From Spirochaetales bacterium Spiro_12 (GTDB lineage: Bacteria > Spirochaetota > Spirochaetia > Treponematales > Rectinemataceae): 64,000 bases of DNA. Under the pieces are notes generated by a model that had not been told where the DNA came from, ran no database searches, and saw only the letters and a program-made list of their open reading frames with translations. The stretch spans positions 1-64,000 of the forward strand of contig LVBN01000044.1 of the NCBI GenBank assembly GCA_001603165.1, given 5' to 3'. Below, in pieces: positions 40,274-49,233 of the stretch; position 1 is the stretch's first letter, and every line of letters starts with the position of its first letter. The translations under genes and the position numbers were made by a program.

Positions 40274-40939
40274 TTAATGTTCAGTCATGATATCCAGGCT
40301 TGACGAGGTTCCTATGCGCTCGGCTCCAGCTTCGAGCATCGCGATGCATTCCGCCCTCGTACGTATTCCGCCGGCGGCTTTTACTTGTGCCACTCCCCCA
40401 AGCGTTTGTCGCATGAGCACTATATCTTCCACAAGGGCCCCGCCGGTCCCGAAACCGGTGCTGGTCTGGACATAATCGGCGCCGGCGGCCGCGGCGGCCC
40501 TGCAGGCGAGGATTTTTTCCTGGCGATCGAGAACGCAGGTTTCGATGATCGTTTTTACCTTAGCCGGTTTGGCCGCTTTTACCACCGCGGCGATGTCCTG
40601 GGCGATATAGTTCCAATCCTCGGATTTCGCTTTGCCGATGTTTATCACCACATCGATTTCCCCCGCCCCTTCGGAAACCGCCAGCCGGGCTTCCTCCGCC
40701 TTGATGGATGTGGCGGAAGTTCCCATGGGAAAACCTACAACCGCACAGACGATAGTTCCACTTCCGGCGAGTTCGGCGGCGCAAAGTGGAACCCAGCAAG
40801 GATTTACGCAAATACTCGCGAATCCGAACTCCCTGGCCTCTTGGCATGCCTTTTTAAGCGTTGCTTCATCCGCTGCGGCCCGCAACACCGAATGGTCGAT
40901 GACTGCTGCAAGTTTAGCCTTGGTCCATTTCTTGTCCAT
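40274..40939 (-). CDS. DeoC-family protein lacking the Schiff-base lysine
   Basis: A 221-residue DeoC-type TIM barrel without N-terminal extension. Most of the active-site frame is kept: VIDHSVLR, VVGFPMGTS, EIDVVINIGKAKS, VKTIIETCVL and QVKAAGGIRT with the second lysine. The lysine that forms the Schiff base in DeoC (VKTSTG) is Gln here: YVQTSTGFGTGG, codon CAG. It should therefore not work as a classical class I aldolase. The rest is well preserved, so it may bind a sugar phosphate as a regulator, heteromerise with the true DeoC or catalyse something else. It lies 30 bp after the HD-domain gene, in the valS operon. Confidence 0.85.
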   Translation of the reverse strand: MDKKWTKAKLAAVIDHSVLRAAADEATLKKACQEAREFGFASICVNPCWVPLCAAELAGSGTIVCAVVGFPMGTSATSIKAEEARLAVSEGAGEIDVVINIGKAKSEDWNYIAQDIAAVVKAAKPAKVKTIIETCVLDRQEKILACRAAAAAGADYVQTSTGFGTGGALVEDIVLMRQTLGGVAQVKAAGGIRTRAECIAMLEAGAERIGTSSSLDIMTEH

Positions 40940-40969
40940 GCAACGGTCCTCCCTTCCTTATCATCTTTT

Positions 40970-41620
40970 TTAAATTTCGAATCGCCGGGCGAGGTATTCG
41001 CGACGGGTGGCGACGAGCTTTTGCAGCTCCTCCAGCATGCGGATATCGGCCAGTTTGGCGATGGGGAAAACGTGGCGTTCGGTTTCGTCGGTATAGCGCT
41101 TGATGAAGGCGATATCCGTGACATAGCCCAGGCTGATCATATTGGAGATTCTGTCCGCCGACTTCAACACTTTGGCGCGGATCGAGCCGAAATCGCGGAT
41201 TCTGGCAAGAAACTCGATTTTGTTTTCGATAGGCCTGCGGGTGACTTCCAGGACCAGGCTATACACGTCCGGGGATTCCTCGTCTATCGAAAGAAGGCTG
41301 TCCCGGTCGAAATCGGGAAGATCCTCGATGAGGTCGTGGATCACCGAGGCCTTGAGCAGAACGGAATCGATATAGCCGTAGTCCATGAGAATGGCCATCG
41401 TATCCAGCTGATGCCTGAACATATTGCCCCCACTGCGCCGGAGCTTGCCGATGAGGCTGGTGGCGAGTTGGATATAGGGGGCCAGATGCATGTTCTTGAG
41501 GCGAAGCATGGCGTCCTCGTCCATGGGGACGCATTCCGAGCGCAGCGGGAGATTGGAGTGCCTGATTCCCGAGAGATCCAGATTCTCGAGATTGACGCCC
41601 GTATCTCCCTGGGGACTCAT
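40970..41620 (-). CDS. HD-domain hydrolase (SpoT/RelA hydrolase-like)
   Basis: A 216-residue HD-superfamily protein. The metal-binding residues are His in FRHQLDTMAIL, His-Asp in ASVIHDLIEDL and Asp in LKSADRISNM, the order found in the (p)ppGpp hydrolase domain of SpoT/RelA. There is no synthetase, TGS or ACT domain, so a small alarmone or nucleotide hydrolase is the best guess. Its start overlaps the stop of valS by four bases (ATGA), giving an aminoacyl-tRNA synthetase coupled to a possible stringent-response hydrolase. Confidence 0.78.
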   Translation of the reverse strand: MSPQGDTGVNLENLDLSGIRHSNLPLRSECVPMDEDAMLRLKNMHLAPYIQLATSLIGKLRRSGGNMFRHQLDTMAILMDYGYIDSVLLKASVIHDLIEDLPDFDRDSLLSIDEESPDVYSLVLEVTRRPIENKIEFLARIRDFGSIRAKVLKSADRISNMISLGYVTDIAFIKRYTDETERHVFPIAKLADIRMLEELQKLVATRREYLARRFEI

Positions 41621-44283
41621 GATAGGTCCTCCACGTAACGGCGAAGTTTTACGCTTCGATTTTGGGCTTCGGCGAGTTTACGACGTTCCTGCTCGACGAT
41701 CTCGGGGGGGGCGGCGTCCAAAAACGCCCGATTCGCCAGCCTGGCGGAAAGTTTTTGCGCGAATGTCTCTTCCCGATCGATATCCTTGAGGAACCGTACA
41801 AGCAACTTTTGGATATCGATGAGTTCCCTGATCTGAATAAAGAGTTCAAACCCCCTGCCGGCCAGGGCGATGGAACCCGAGGGCTTGGATGCTGTCGCGT
41901 CCAGAAAAAGCGGCTCCGGTCCCCCGACCAAGAGTCCGATGAGGGCGGCATTTCGTTTGAGAAAGTTCGCCGCCTTGAAAGAAGCGTCCAGTTTTATCTG
42001 AAGAGGCATCCTGGCTTCCTGGGGGATCTGGAACTCCGATCTCAGACTGCGCCCCATGGTGACGAGTTCCCGCAGGCTCTCGAATTTTTCTGCCAGTTCC
42101 GGGGATCTTCGAGACTCATCGGATTCGGGCCAGCGCTGCACGATCAGCCTGCCGGTCGCGTTGGGAAGCATGCCGTAGATTTCCTCGGTGACGAAGGGAA
42201 GGAAGGGATGCAAGAGACGGAGCGACTCCTCCAGGATATGAAGGAGCACGGTGGTGGCCCGGTCTTTTTCGGCCTCGTCCCCGAATTTCGTCGAAAGCTT
42301 GCTCGCCTCGATGTACCAATCGCAGAAATCGTCCCAGAAATAGGCGTAAACGGTCTGTGCCGCGTCGTTGAAGCGCCAGGATCTCAGGGCTTCGGTAGTC
42401 TGGGAGGCGGCCTGATCGAGTCTATGGAGTATCCACTTGTCCAGATCGTTGTGGCTGATCGCTTCGGGGCTGAGGAATTGCCGGCCTTCCAGGTTCATGA
42501 GTATGTAGCGCGAGGCGTTCCAGACCTTGTTGGCGAACTTGGAACCCATTTTAAAGGAGTCTTTGTCCAAGAGGATGTCCTGACCCGAGGCGCAATTGTA
42601 GGCCAGGGTGAACTTCAAAGCGTCGGCGCCGTATTCCTCGACTATTTCCAGCGGATCGATGCCGTTGCCCAGGCTCTTGGACATTTTGCGTCCCTGCTTG
42701 TCCCGAATGAGGCCATGGATGAAAACCTCCTGGAAGGGGCTTTGTCCTGTGAATTCCATTCCCGCCATGATCATCCGCGCAACCCAGAAGAAAATTATGT
42801 CGTAGCCGGTGACCAGGGCGCTGGTGGGATAGAAGCGCCTGAAATCCGCCGTATCCTTTGGCCAGCCCAGGGTGCTGAAGGGCCAGAGCCAGCTGGAGAA
42901 CCAGGTATCCAGAACGTCTTCGTCCTGATAGAGTTCGCTGGAACCGCATTTGGGGCAAATAAGGGGATCTTCCCGCTCCACAAGAACGGCGCCGCAGTGC
43001 TTGCAATAAAAGGCGGGAATTCTGTGTCCCCACCAGAGCTGACGGGAAATGCACCAATCGCGGATATTCTCCATCCAGTGCGCGTAGGTATTCTCCCACT
43101 TCCGGGGGAAAAAGACCACATCCCCGGATCTCCACGCCGAAAGGGCCTTTTCGGCCAGCGGTTTCATGCGGACGAACCATTGTTTGGAAAGATAGGGCTC
43201 GATGGAGGTATGGCAGCGATAGCAATGCCCGACGGCGTGGATCAGTTTTTCTTCCGATTTGAGAAGCCCCAGGGCTTCCAGATCGGCGAGCACAGCCTTG
43301 CGCGCTTCGGGCACCTTGAGGCCTCTGTACTTTTCAGGGGCGTTGCCCGAAAGACTTCCGTCGGGATTGAGAATATTCACTCTGGGCAAATTATGCCTGT
43401 TGCCCACCTCGAAATCGTTCGGATCGTGGGCTGGGGTTATTTTGACCAGCCCGGTACCGAATTCCCTATCGACATAAGAGTCCGCGATAAGGGGAATAAG
43501 CCGGTCCGTAAGAGGAAGCTTGAGCATTTTCCCGATCAGGCCTTTGTAACGCCCATCCTCGGGGTGGGCGGCCACCGCCGTATCGCCCAAAAGCGTTTCC
43601 GGCCTGGTGGTGGCGATTTCGATCCTGCCCGAAGGGCATTCAGGACAAGGTCCCTCGGCGAGTTCGTACCAGATGTGCCACATCGAACCCGGTTCGTCAT
43701 CGTGCTCCACTTCGTCATCCGAAATGGCCGTGCCGCAGGAGGTGCACCAGTTGACCAAATATTCGCCTTTGTAGATGAGGCCTCGCTCGTAGAGGCTGAC
43801 GAAGACCTCGCGAACCGCCCGGGAAAGCCCCTCGTCCAAGGTAAAGCGCTCCCTGGTCCAATCGACGCTGGAGCCTATCTTGGCCAGCTGCCTGAGGATT
43901 ATCGCCTTGTGTTCCTTCGCCACCTTCCAGGTCTCCTCGACGAAGGCTTCCCGGCCGATATCCCGCTTATCCTTGCCTTCCTTGCGAAGCTTCTTTTCGA
44001 CCACATTCTGGGTCGCTATTCCCGCATGGTCGGTTCCGGGCAACCAAAGGGTCGGGCGCCTGGTCATGCGTCTATAGCGTATTTGTATATCCTGAAGGCA
44101 ATTATCGAGCGCATGACCAAGGTGGAGCACGCCGGTTACATTGGGCGGAGGGATTACGATAGTGAAGGGATGCTGGCTTTTGTCATCCGAAGGCTGAAAG
44201 CAGCCTTCGCTCTTCCACATGCTGTATATAGCATCTTCGAAACTCTTCGGATCGTAGGCCTTGGCCAGTTCGATCGCCTTCAT
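41617..44283 (-). CDS. valS: Valyl-tRNA synthetase
   Basis: An 888-residue class Ia synthetase that charges tRNA-Val. The HIGH motif is PPNVTGVLHLGHALDN near residue 50, the KMSKS motif is GRKMSKSLGNGIDPLEIV near 540, and a CP1 editing domain lies between them (TTRPETLLGDTAVAAHPED). The anticodon-binding domain and a C-terminal coiled-coil arm (EIVEQERRKLAEAQNRSVKL) complete the usual length. A cysteine zinc-ribbon-like segment (CKHCGAVLVEREDPLICPKC) is present in the middle. AGGAATTGC precedes the ATG. No T-box leader is visible upstream. Confidence 0.97.
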   Translation of the reverse strand: MKAIELAKAYDPKSFEDAIYSMWKSEGCFQPSDDKSQHPFTIVIPPPNVTGVLHLGHALDNCLQDIQIRYRRMTRRPTLWLPGTDHAGIATQNVVEKKLRKEGKDKRDIGREAFVEETWKVAKEHKAIILRQLAKIGSSVDWTRERFTLDEGLSRAVREVFVSLYERGLIYKGEYLVNWCTSCGTAISDDEVEHDDEPGSMWHIWYELAEGPCPECPSGRIEIATTRPETLLGDTAVAAHPEDGRYKGLIGKMLKLPLTDRLIPLIADSYVDREFGTGLVKITPAHDPNDFEVGNRHNLPRVNILNPDGSLSGNAPEKYRGLKVPEARKAVLADLEALGLLKSEEKLIHAVGHCYRCHTSIEPYLSKQWFVRMKPLAEKALSAWRSGDVVFFPRKWENTYAHWMENIRDWCISRQLWWGHRIPAFYCKHCGAVLVEREDPLICPKCGSSELYQDEDVLDTWFSSWLWPFSTLGWPKDTADFRRFYPTSALVTGYDIIFFWVARMIMAGMEFTGQSPFQEVFIHGLIRDKQGRKMSKSLGNGIDPLEIVEEYGADALKFTLAYNCASGQDILLDKDSFKMGSKFANKVWNASRYILMNLEGRQFLSPEAISHNDLDKWILHRLDQAASQTTEALRSWRFNDAAQTVYAYFWDDFCDWYIEASKLSTKFGDEAEKDRATTVLLHILEESLRLLHPFLPFVTEEIYGMLPNATGRLIVQRWPESDESRRSPELAEKFESLRELVTMGRSLRSEFQIPQEARMPLQIKLDASFKAANFLKRNAALIGLLVGGPEPLFLDATASKPSGSIALAGRGFELFIQIRELIDIQKLLVRFLKDIDREETFAQKLSARLANRAFLDAAPPEIVEQERRKLAEAQNRSVKLRRYVEDLS

Positions 44284-44516
44284 GCAATTCCTCCGGGGCT
44301 GAACGATTGGACTCAGTCAGAAAAGCATAGCGAAAAAGGGCTTGCTGTGGAAGGGGAAAAACGAGCCGCGGCCGCAAGCCGCTGGGACGACTGGGTCTGG
44401 GGGTATAGGCTATCTTTTCAGTATTCAGCTTCTAGCGTATTATTATCGTATCCCGCCGACCGATACTGGCGGTACTTCGATGACGCGGCGAAAAAGCTTA
44501 GCCGCAAGGCGGTCAT

Positions 44517-46232
44517 ATGGTTAATCAGCTACCTTGGACTTTCTTGGACGAGTATAGAGGAAAGGTCTTTACCGGAACCTGGCCAACTATTCCCCAGATG
44601 TTCAGGATTACCGTTCTGCGTTATCCCGACCGCCCTTGTTTTACCGAATACGCGCCGGACCGAATAAGCCTGAGCTATAGCCAGGCGTATGAAAAAATCC
44701 AAACCCTTGCCGCTTATCTGCGCGGCTTGGGATTGAAAAAAGAAGAAAAAATCGCCCTTACGGGCAAGAACAGCCCCGAATGGGCCGTCGCCTATCTGGC
44801 CATTCTGGAAGCAGGGGCTGTCGTCGTGCCCATCGATTACCAGATAAGCATGGCCGAGACAAAAAACCTTCTGAAAGCCAGCGACGCGACGATTCTGTTC
44901 GTGGACGAGGAGAAGGCCGCGGAACTTACGACCTTCTGCGCCGGTTTTAAAAAGGTGATTTCCTTGCACGAATCGGGGAAAGACTATATTTATGATTTGC
45001 GTCTTTCCGAAGGTTCCCTTCCGCCGGAAGCCCAGAGTATCTTGGAATCGGACCTCGCGGCGATTCTTTTTACTTCCGGAACGACCGGCACACCCAAGGG
45101 GGTGATGCTGAGCCATAGCAATTTAGTCTCGGACTGTTACCTCGCCCAGGCGAATCTCCATATTTACCACACCGACGTTTTCTACGCCCTTTTGCCGATA
45201 CACCATTCCTACACAATGCTCGCCGTATTCATCGAAGCCATTTCCATCGGGGCGGAAATCGTGTTCGGCAAAAAAATGGTGGTAAAACAGATACTGAAGG
45301 ACTTGAAAGAAGCCCAGGTGACCATGTTCCTGGGCGTGCCCCTGCTCTTCAACAAGCTGCTCAACGGCATTCTGAAGGGTGTTCGTGAAAAGGGAGTCCT
45401 GGTCTACGGCCTGATTTCCTTTCTCATGGGAGTATCGGGGCTCATCAAAAAGCTTTTCAAGGTAAATCCGGGCAAAAAAATATTCCATAGCATCCTGGAC
45501 AAGGCCAGCCTCTCCAGCATCCGCATCTGCATATCCGGCGGCGGACCGTTGGCGCCTTCGGTATTCAAAAAATACAACGAGCTGGGTATCGACTTCATCC
45601 AGGGCTATGGCCTCACCGAGACTTCTCCGATCCTCACCTTAAATCCCAAAGAACATTACAAGGTGGATTCGGTGGGTAAAATTATTCCCCAGGTTGAAAT
45701 GAAGATTCTCGATCCCAACGAAGATGGGATCGGCGAAATCGCCGTCAAAGGCCCGATGGTGATGAAGGGTTATTACACCATGCCCGAGGAAACCGCCGAA
45801 GTCTTCACCGAGGACGGCTGGTTCAAGACCGGAGACCTGGGATACCTGGACGAGGAAAACTACGTTTATCTCACCGGCAGGGCCAAAAATCTCATCGTCA
45901 CCGAAGGCGGCAAGAACGTCTATCCCGAGGAAATAGAAAACCGTTTCCAGCTTTATATGGAAATTGACCAGATTCTCGTCAAGGGTTACCACGAAAAGGA
46001 CGACGAGAGCGCAGAGCTCATCGAAGCCCTCGTGTACCCCGAACAGGAGTGGCTTAAGAAGCTCGCGGGCACCGAAGCCGAGGCTTACAAGGTTGCGGAA
46101 GCCCGAATGGAGGCGATCGTCGAAGAGGTGAATCAGAAGCTGCTGCCCTATCAGAAAATCCTGAGGGTACGGGTGCTGCATAAGCCTTTGGAGATGACGA
46201 CCACGAAGAAGGTTAAGCGCTTCAGCCTTTAG
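44517..46232 (+). CDS. AMP-forming acyl-CoA synthetase (long-chain fatty-acid ligase type)
   Basis: A 571-residue ANL-superfamily ligase that activates a carboxylic acid via an acyl-adenylate. The P-loop is LFTSGTTGTPKGVMLSHSNL near residue 190. Further motifs are GYGLTETSPILTL, TGDLGYLDEENYVYLTGR and NLIVTEGGKNVYPEEIE. The C-terminal catalytic lysine is in EMTTTKKVKRF. It resembles FadD-type enzymes, though the acid cannot be fixed. The ATG at 44517 has AAGGCGG upstream. It stands divergent from valS and convergent with the gene at 46229, whose stop overlaps. It may feed the acyl-CoA cluster to the right. Confidence 0.9.
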   Translation: MVNQLPWTFLDEYRGKVFTGTWPTIPQMFRITVLRYPDRPCFTEYAPDRISLSYSQAYEKIQTLAAYLRGLGLKKEEKIALTGKNSPEWAVAYLAILEAGAVVVPIDYQISMAETKNLLKASDATILFVDEEKAAELTTFCAGFKKVISLHESGKDYIYDLRLSEGSLPPEAQSILESDLAAILFTSGTTGTPKGVMLSHSNLVSDCYLAQANLHIYHTDVFYALLPIHHSYTMLAVFIEAISIGAEIVFGKKMVVKQILKDLKEAQVTMFLGVPLLFNKLLNGILKGVREKGVLVYGLISFLMGVSGLIKKLFKVNPGKKIFHSILDKASLSSIRICISGGGPLAPSVFKKYNELGIDFIQGYGLTETSPILTLNPKEHYKVDSVGKIIPQVEMKILDPNEDGIGEIAVKGPMVMKGYYTMPEETAEVFTEDGWFKTGDLGYLDEENYVYLTGRAKNLIVTEGGKNVYPEEIENRFQLYMEIDQILVKGYHEKDDESAELIEALVYPEQEWLKKLAGTEAEAYKVAEARMEAIVEEVNQKLLPYQKILRVRVLHKPLEMTTTKKVKRFSL

Positions 46233-46975
46233 TCTGGTTTTACGCCGCTCGGTTGCGCGGGCTCATAGCGTTTAGCCCGGTCTTCGGAGGGAATTTGCCT
46301 GAGAAATCCCGCCCTGCAGAAGGTATAGAGGAGCTTCCTTGCCTGGCCTATGCCCATGCCCGCCGCGTTTCCCAGGGAAGCCGATGTCCAATAGCCATCG
46401 TCATTCTCCGGCAATAAGGACAACCAATCCGCGGGGCTCGAAAACTCCCTCGATTCCCTCACGGCGATCAGGTTTCGATCTATCGTAGCGTAGGATCTGA
46501 GAAATCGGCCCCGGCGGACCGGCTCTTCCAGCACGGCACGGATCTCTTCCATTTCGATGGAGACAAGCTCCATGACCAGCCCCCGCAAGGACAGAAGACC
46601 CGACGCCCTTACCAGGCGATCGAAGACCGACCAGAGTTCCTCTTTTTTGGGACTTTTACGGCGGGAGATGACTTCGCCCGTATCCTGCCTGACTCTCACG
46701 ATAGTTTTTTGCACCGCCAAGGGTACCTGTATTCGCTGTTTGTAACCGCGGAGGCTCCAGAATCGGGCCTTGTCCACCAGCGAACTCAAGGTTCCGGTTT
46801 GGATTTCCACTATTTCGCCGTCGGGTCTCAGGGCGTCGGCGATTTTCCCCTCGATGACGACTTCGATTCGACCGCCCGAGCCCGCCGCGAGACGTTTGAG
46901 CTGGTCGTGGAGGCTGTACTCCGAATAGAGGTTTATGCGGTTTGTTTCAGCCACCAGGGCATGGCCATCGATCAT
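46229..46975 (-). CDS. Uncharacterised protein with a possible PD-(D/E)XK-like N-terminus
   Basis: A 248-residue protein I do not recognise as a named family. Residues 1-75 read like a restriction-type nuclease core: a helix, then VVIEGKIADALRPDGEIVEI followed by QTG, with Asp (IAD), Glu-Ile-Gln in place of the usual E-x-K. The centre is basic (SRRKSPKKEELW) and the C-terminal part is helical, with a winged-helix-like AGMGIGQARKLLYTFCRAGF. No signal or membrane segment is seen. Its stop overlaps that of the acyl-CoA ligase. A DNA-related role is a weak inference. Confidence 0.6.
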   Translation of the reverse strand: MIDGHALVAETNRINLYSEYSLHDQLKRLAAGSGGRIEVVIEGKIADALRPDGEIVEIQTGTLSSLVDKARFWSLRGYKQRIQVPLAVQKTIVRVRQDTGEVISRRKSPKKEELWSVFDRLVRASGLLSLRGLVMELVSIEMEEIRAVLEEPVRRGRFLRSYATIDRNLIAVRESREFSSPADWLSLLPENDDGYWTSASLGNAAGMGIGQARKLLYTFCRAGFLRQIPSEDRAKRYEPAQPSGVKPD

Positions 46976-47036
46976 AGGGATTCAGAATAGCCCGGGTTGG
47001 GGGCGAGGAGGAAGAGGCCGAAGCCCGCAGGCCCCG

Positions 47037-47087
47037 AAGGCGGCCCCGGCGGGAATCCCTGCCGGAGATTCCCGCCGGGGCCGCCTT
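47037..47087 (-). terminator. 21-bp perfect hairpin after the thiolase gene
   Basis: Positions 47037-47057 and 47067-47087 are exact reverse complements with a 9-base loop, 12 bp after the stop of the last gene of the ten-gene operon. The stem is extremely GC-rich. On the minus strand no U-tract follows, so it may be a processing or 3'-protective stem rather than a classical terminator. Confidence 0.65.
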
Positions 47088-47098
47088 GGTTTTCGGGA

Positions 47099-48355
47099 TT
47101 ACCGCCTCAGCACCGTGACGCAGTTGGTCACCGAAGACCCTCCCACGTTGAGGCTGACGCCTACCTGCGGGATTTTTCCGACGGGAGCGGCTCCTATCGC
47201 CTGGCCGACCAGCTGCTTATAAAGCAGGACGTTCATGGAAACCCCGGTGGCTCCCACAGGGTGGCCCTTGGCTTTAAGCCCTCCGGAGAGATTGACCGCG
47301 CAGTCGGGATCATCCCTGCCGAAACGTCCCTCCATGTGGTCATACCCGGCCCTTCCGTCGGCCGAGAGGCCCAAGGCTTCGGTACAGAGAAGCTGATTGA
47401 TGGTAAAGCAATCATGGACCTCGGCGATATCCACGTCGTTAATGCCTATGCCCGCCTCGGCGAAGGCCTGCGCGACAGCCGCCTTGCCGGCCATGAGCTC
47501 ATGCATATTGGGTCTGGCGGAGATGGCGATCCGCTCGTTGGCGTGTCCTATGCCGGCGATCCGCACGGCCCGTTCTCCCTTGCCTAGATTGGAGTCCGCG
47601 GCGGCGATGACCAGGGCGGCGGCCCCGTCGGTCACCAGGGAACAATCGTGGAGGCGCAGGGGCGGGGCTATGAGGGGATTCTTCTCCGGCGGCAGGGCGA
47701 GAATGGCTTCGGCGTCGCTCAAGCCCAGCCGATCCGAAGGTCCTCCCTTGCCGAAATGGGCCAGAGGATTGTCCAGGCCGTTTTTATAGTTGAGAGCAGC
47801 CACCGTGGCCAGCATCCGAGCGAGGGTGGCCTCATCGAGCCTATACCGGGCGGCATACCCTTTGGCGTACTCGGCGAAGAGGCCGGGGAAGGTCATGCCC
47901 CTGGCCCCCTCCTCCGCCCAGTAGGAGCAGGTGGCCAGGCCGTGGGTTACCCCCTTTGTATCCAACAGATTCATTTTCTCAACGCCAATCACCAGGGCTA
48001 CCTTTGCCCTGCCCGATTCCACGGCGTAGAGGGCGCTGAAGAGCGCCACGGATCCGGAAGCGCAGGCGTCCTCCACCCTGGTCATGGGCTTGAAGCGCAA
48101 CGCCGCGGGAGCTATTTCGACGCCCAGGGCGGCGATATGTTCCTGGTTCGCGAATATTCCGGGGGCGCAGGAGGCGACCCAGAGGGCATCCACATCGGCG
48201 GCGTCGATGCCTGCGTCGTCCAGGGCTCCCCTTCCCGCCTCGGTGAGTAGTTCATAGATGCTTTTTAGATCGGTGACGCTTCCCGTTTCCTTGTCTTTCT
48301 TGACGAAGTTGCCGAATTTGGTGTTGTAGGCACCGATTATGCTTACCTTGGACAT
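47099..48355 (-). CDS. Thiolase-family acyl-CoA acetyltransferase
   Basis: A 418-residue thiolase fold protein. The nucleophilic cysteine lies in RVEDACASGSVALFSAL (about residue 90), and the C-terminal GHPVGATGVSMNVL supplies the active-site His. The second cysteine region is NVGGSSVTNC rather than the classical CxGxG, as in SCP2/archaeal-type thiolases. It would cleave or form a 3-ketoacyl-CoA. It is the last gene of the minus-strand operon that includes Liv transport, two hydrolases and a KAS III-like protein. Confidence 0.87.
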   Translation of the reverse strand: MSKVSIIGAYNTKFGNFVKKDKETGSVTDLKSIYELLTEAGRGALDDAGIDAADVDALWVASCAPGIFANQEHIAALGVEIAPAALRFKPMTRVEDACASGSVALFSALYAVESGRAKVALVIGVEKMNLLDTKGVTHGLATCSYWAEEGARGMTFPGLFAEYAKGYAARYRLDEATLARMLATVAALNYKNGLDNPLAHFGKGGPSDRLGLSDAEAILALPPEKNPLIAPPLRLHDCSLVTDGAAALVIAAADSNLGKGERAVRIAGIGHANERIAISARPNMHELMAGKAAVAQAFAEAGIGINDVDIAEVHDCFTINQLLCTEALGLSADGRAGYDHMEGRFGRDDPDCAVNLSGGLKAKGHPVGATGVSMNVLLYKQLVGQAIGAAPVGKIPQVGVSLNVGGSSVTNCVTVLRR

Positions 48356-48456
48356 GGGAACTCTCCTTGTATAAAAAGTCTCGCGGAAGGTTGATCCTTC
48401 GACGCGGAGGTTTTTTCAACAATCGACGCCGGTTTTATCTGACGTTCAAATTTTGC

Positions 48457-49233
48457 TCAACCCATTATTCTCCCGAGAAAATCGGAGAGAATTTCCTTAA
48501 AGAGCTCGGGTACTTCCACGATGGGCGAATGGCCCGAATTTTCGATGAGCCTGAACTCGCCCGCGGCATAGGCTTCGGCTGTTTTCCTGGCCATCTCCTC
48601 GGTGATGAGAATATCGGCCTTGCCCTGGACAACCAGCACGGGCTTGGCGAAGGAGGTTGTGAGGCCGCTGATGTCGAAGCGGCTCAAGGCCTCGGCGTTG
48701 CCGATCCAGGCCTTCTCGTTCATGCGCACCGCGTCGTCGATCAGATATTCGAAGAATCCGGCATCCTTGTTAGTCGGCAGAGTGGCGGCGAGAGCTTGCG
48801 CGAGAATGCCCCTGTTCGTGCGCATAATTTCGATGACCGGATGGCGTTCCCTGGGAGTGATTAGGCCGGTGGGAGAGGAGGAGTCCACCAGCACCATGGC
48901 GCTCAAGGCTTCGGGATTGCGGACAGCCAAAGATTGCGCCACGGCTCCGCCCAGGGAATGGCCCACCAGCACCGGAGGTTTGAGATTCAGCGCTTTGATA
49001 AAGGCCAGGAGGCAATCGGCGTAACGATGGATATCCGGCTCCGCCCCAAGGGCGCCCGATCGGCCGAAATTGGGCAGATCCAGGGCGATAGTCCTGTAGC
49101 CAGGAATATCCGCCACTTTTTCGAACCAGCGGCTGGAGCCGGTATTGCCGTGGACATAGACAATGGGGAATCCGGTTCCGAGAGAAACATAGTATATGTC
49201 GATTCCCAGAATGCTTATCCTCTGGCCAGTCAT
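48457..49233 (-). CDS. Alpha/beta hydrolase
   Basis: A 258-residue alpha/beta hydrolase. The triad is Ser in LVGHSLGGAVAQS, Asp in VQGKADILI and His in ENSGHSPIVEVP; the oxyanion segment is VYVHGNTGSS. The start at 49233 overlaps the stop of the upstream hydrolase (ATGA). It could hydrolyse an ester, lactone, thioester or C-C bond. Pairing with a second hydrolase and a thiolase suggests successive steps of an acid or ketone breakdown pathway. Confidence 0.85.
   Translation of the reverse strand: MTGQRISILGIDIYYVSLGTGFPIVYVHGNTGSSRWFEKVADIPGYRTIALDLPNFGRSGALGAEPDIHRYADCLLAFIKALNLKPPVLVGHSLGGAVAQSLAVRNPEALSAMVLVDSSSPTGLITPRERHPVIEIMRTNRGILAQALAATLPTNKDAGFFEYLIDDAVRMNEKAWIGNAEALSRFDISGLTTSFAKPVLVVQGKADILITEEMARKTAEAYAAGEFRLIENSGHSPIVEVPELFKEILSDFLGRIMG

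Noticed and set aside
44284-44516. Possible T-box or other leader in front of valS
   Set aside because: No T-box sequence (AGGGTGGNACCGCG) or stable leader hairpins were found between the divergent starts.
41662-44667. A 1001-codon open frame on the + strand
   Set aside because: It lies antisense to valS, which has all class Ia motifs; the frame has no recognisable domain and arises from the GC-rich codon pattern.
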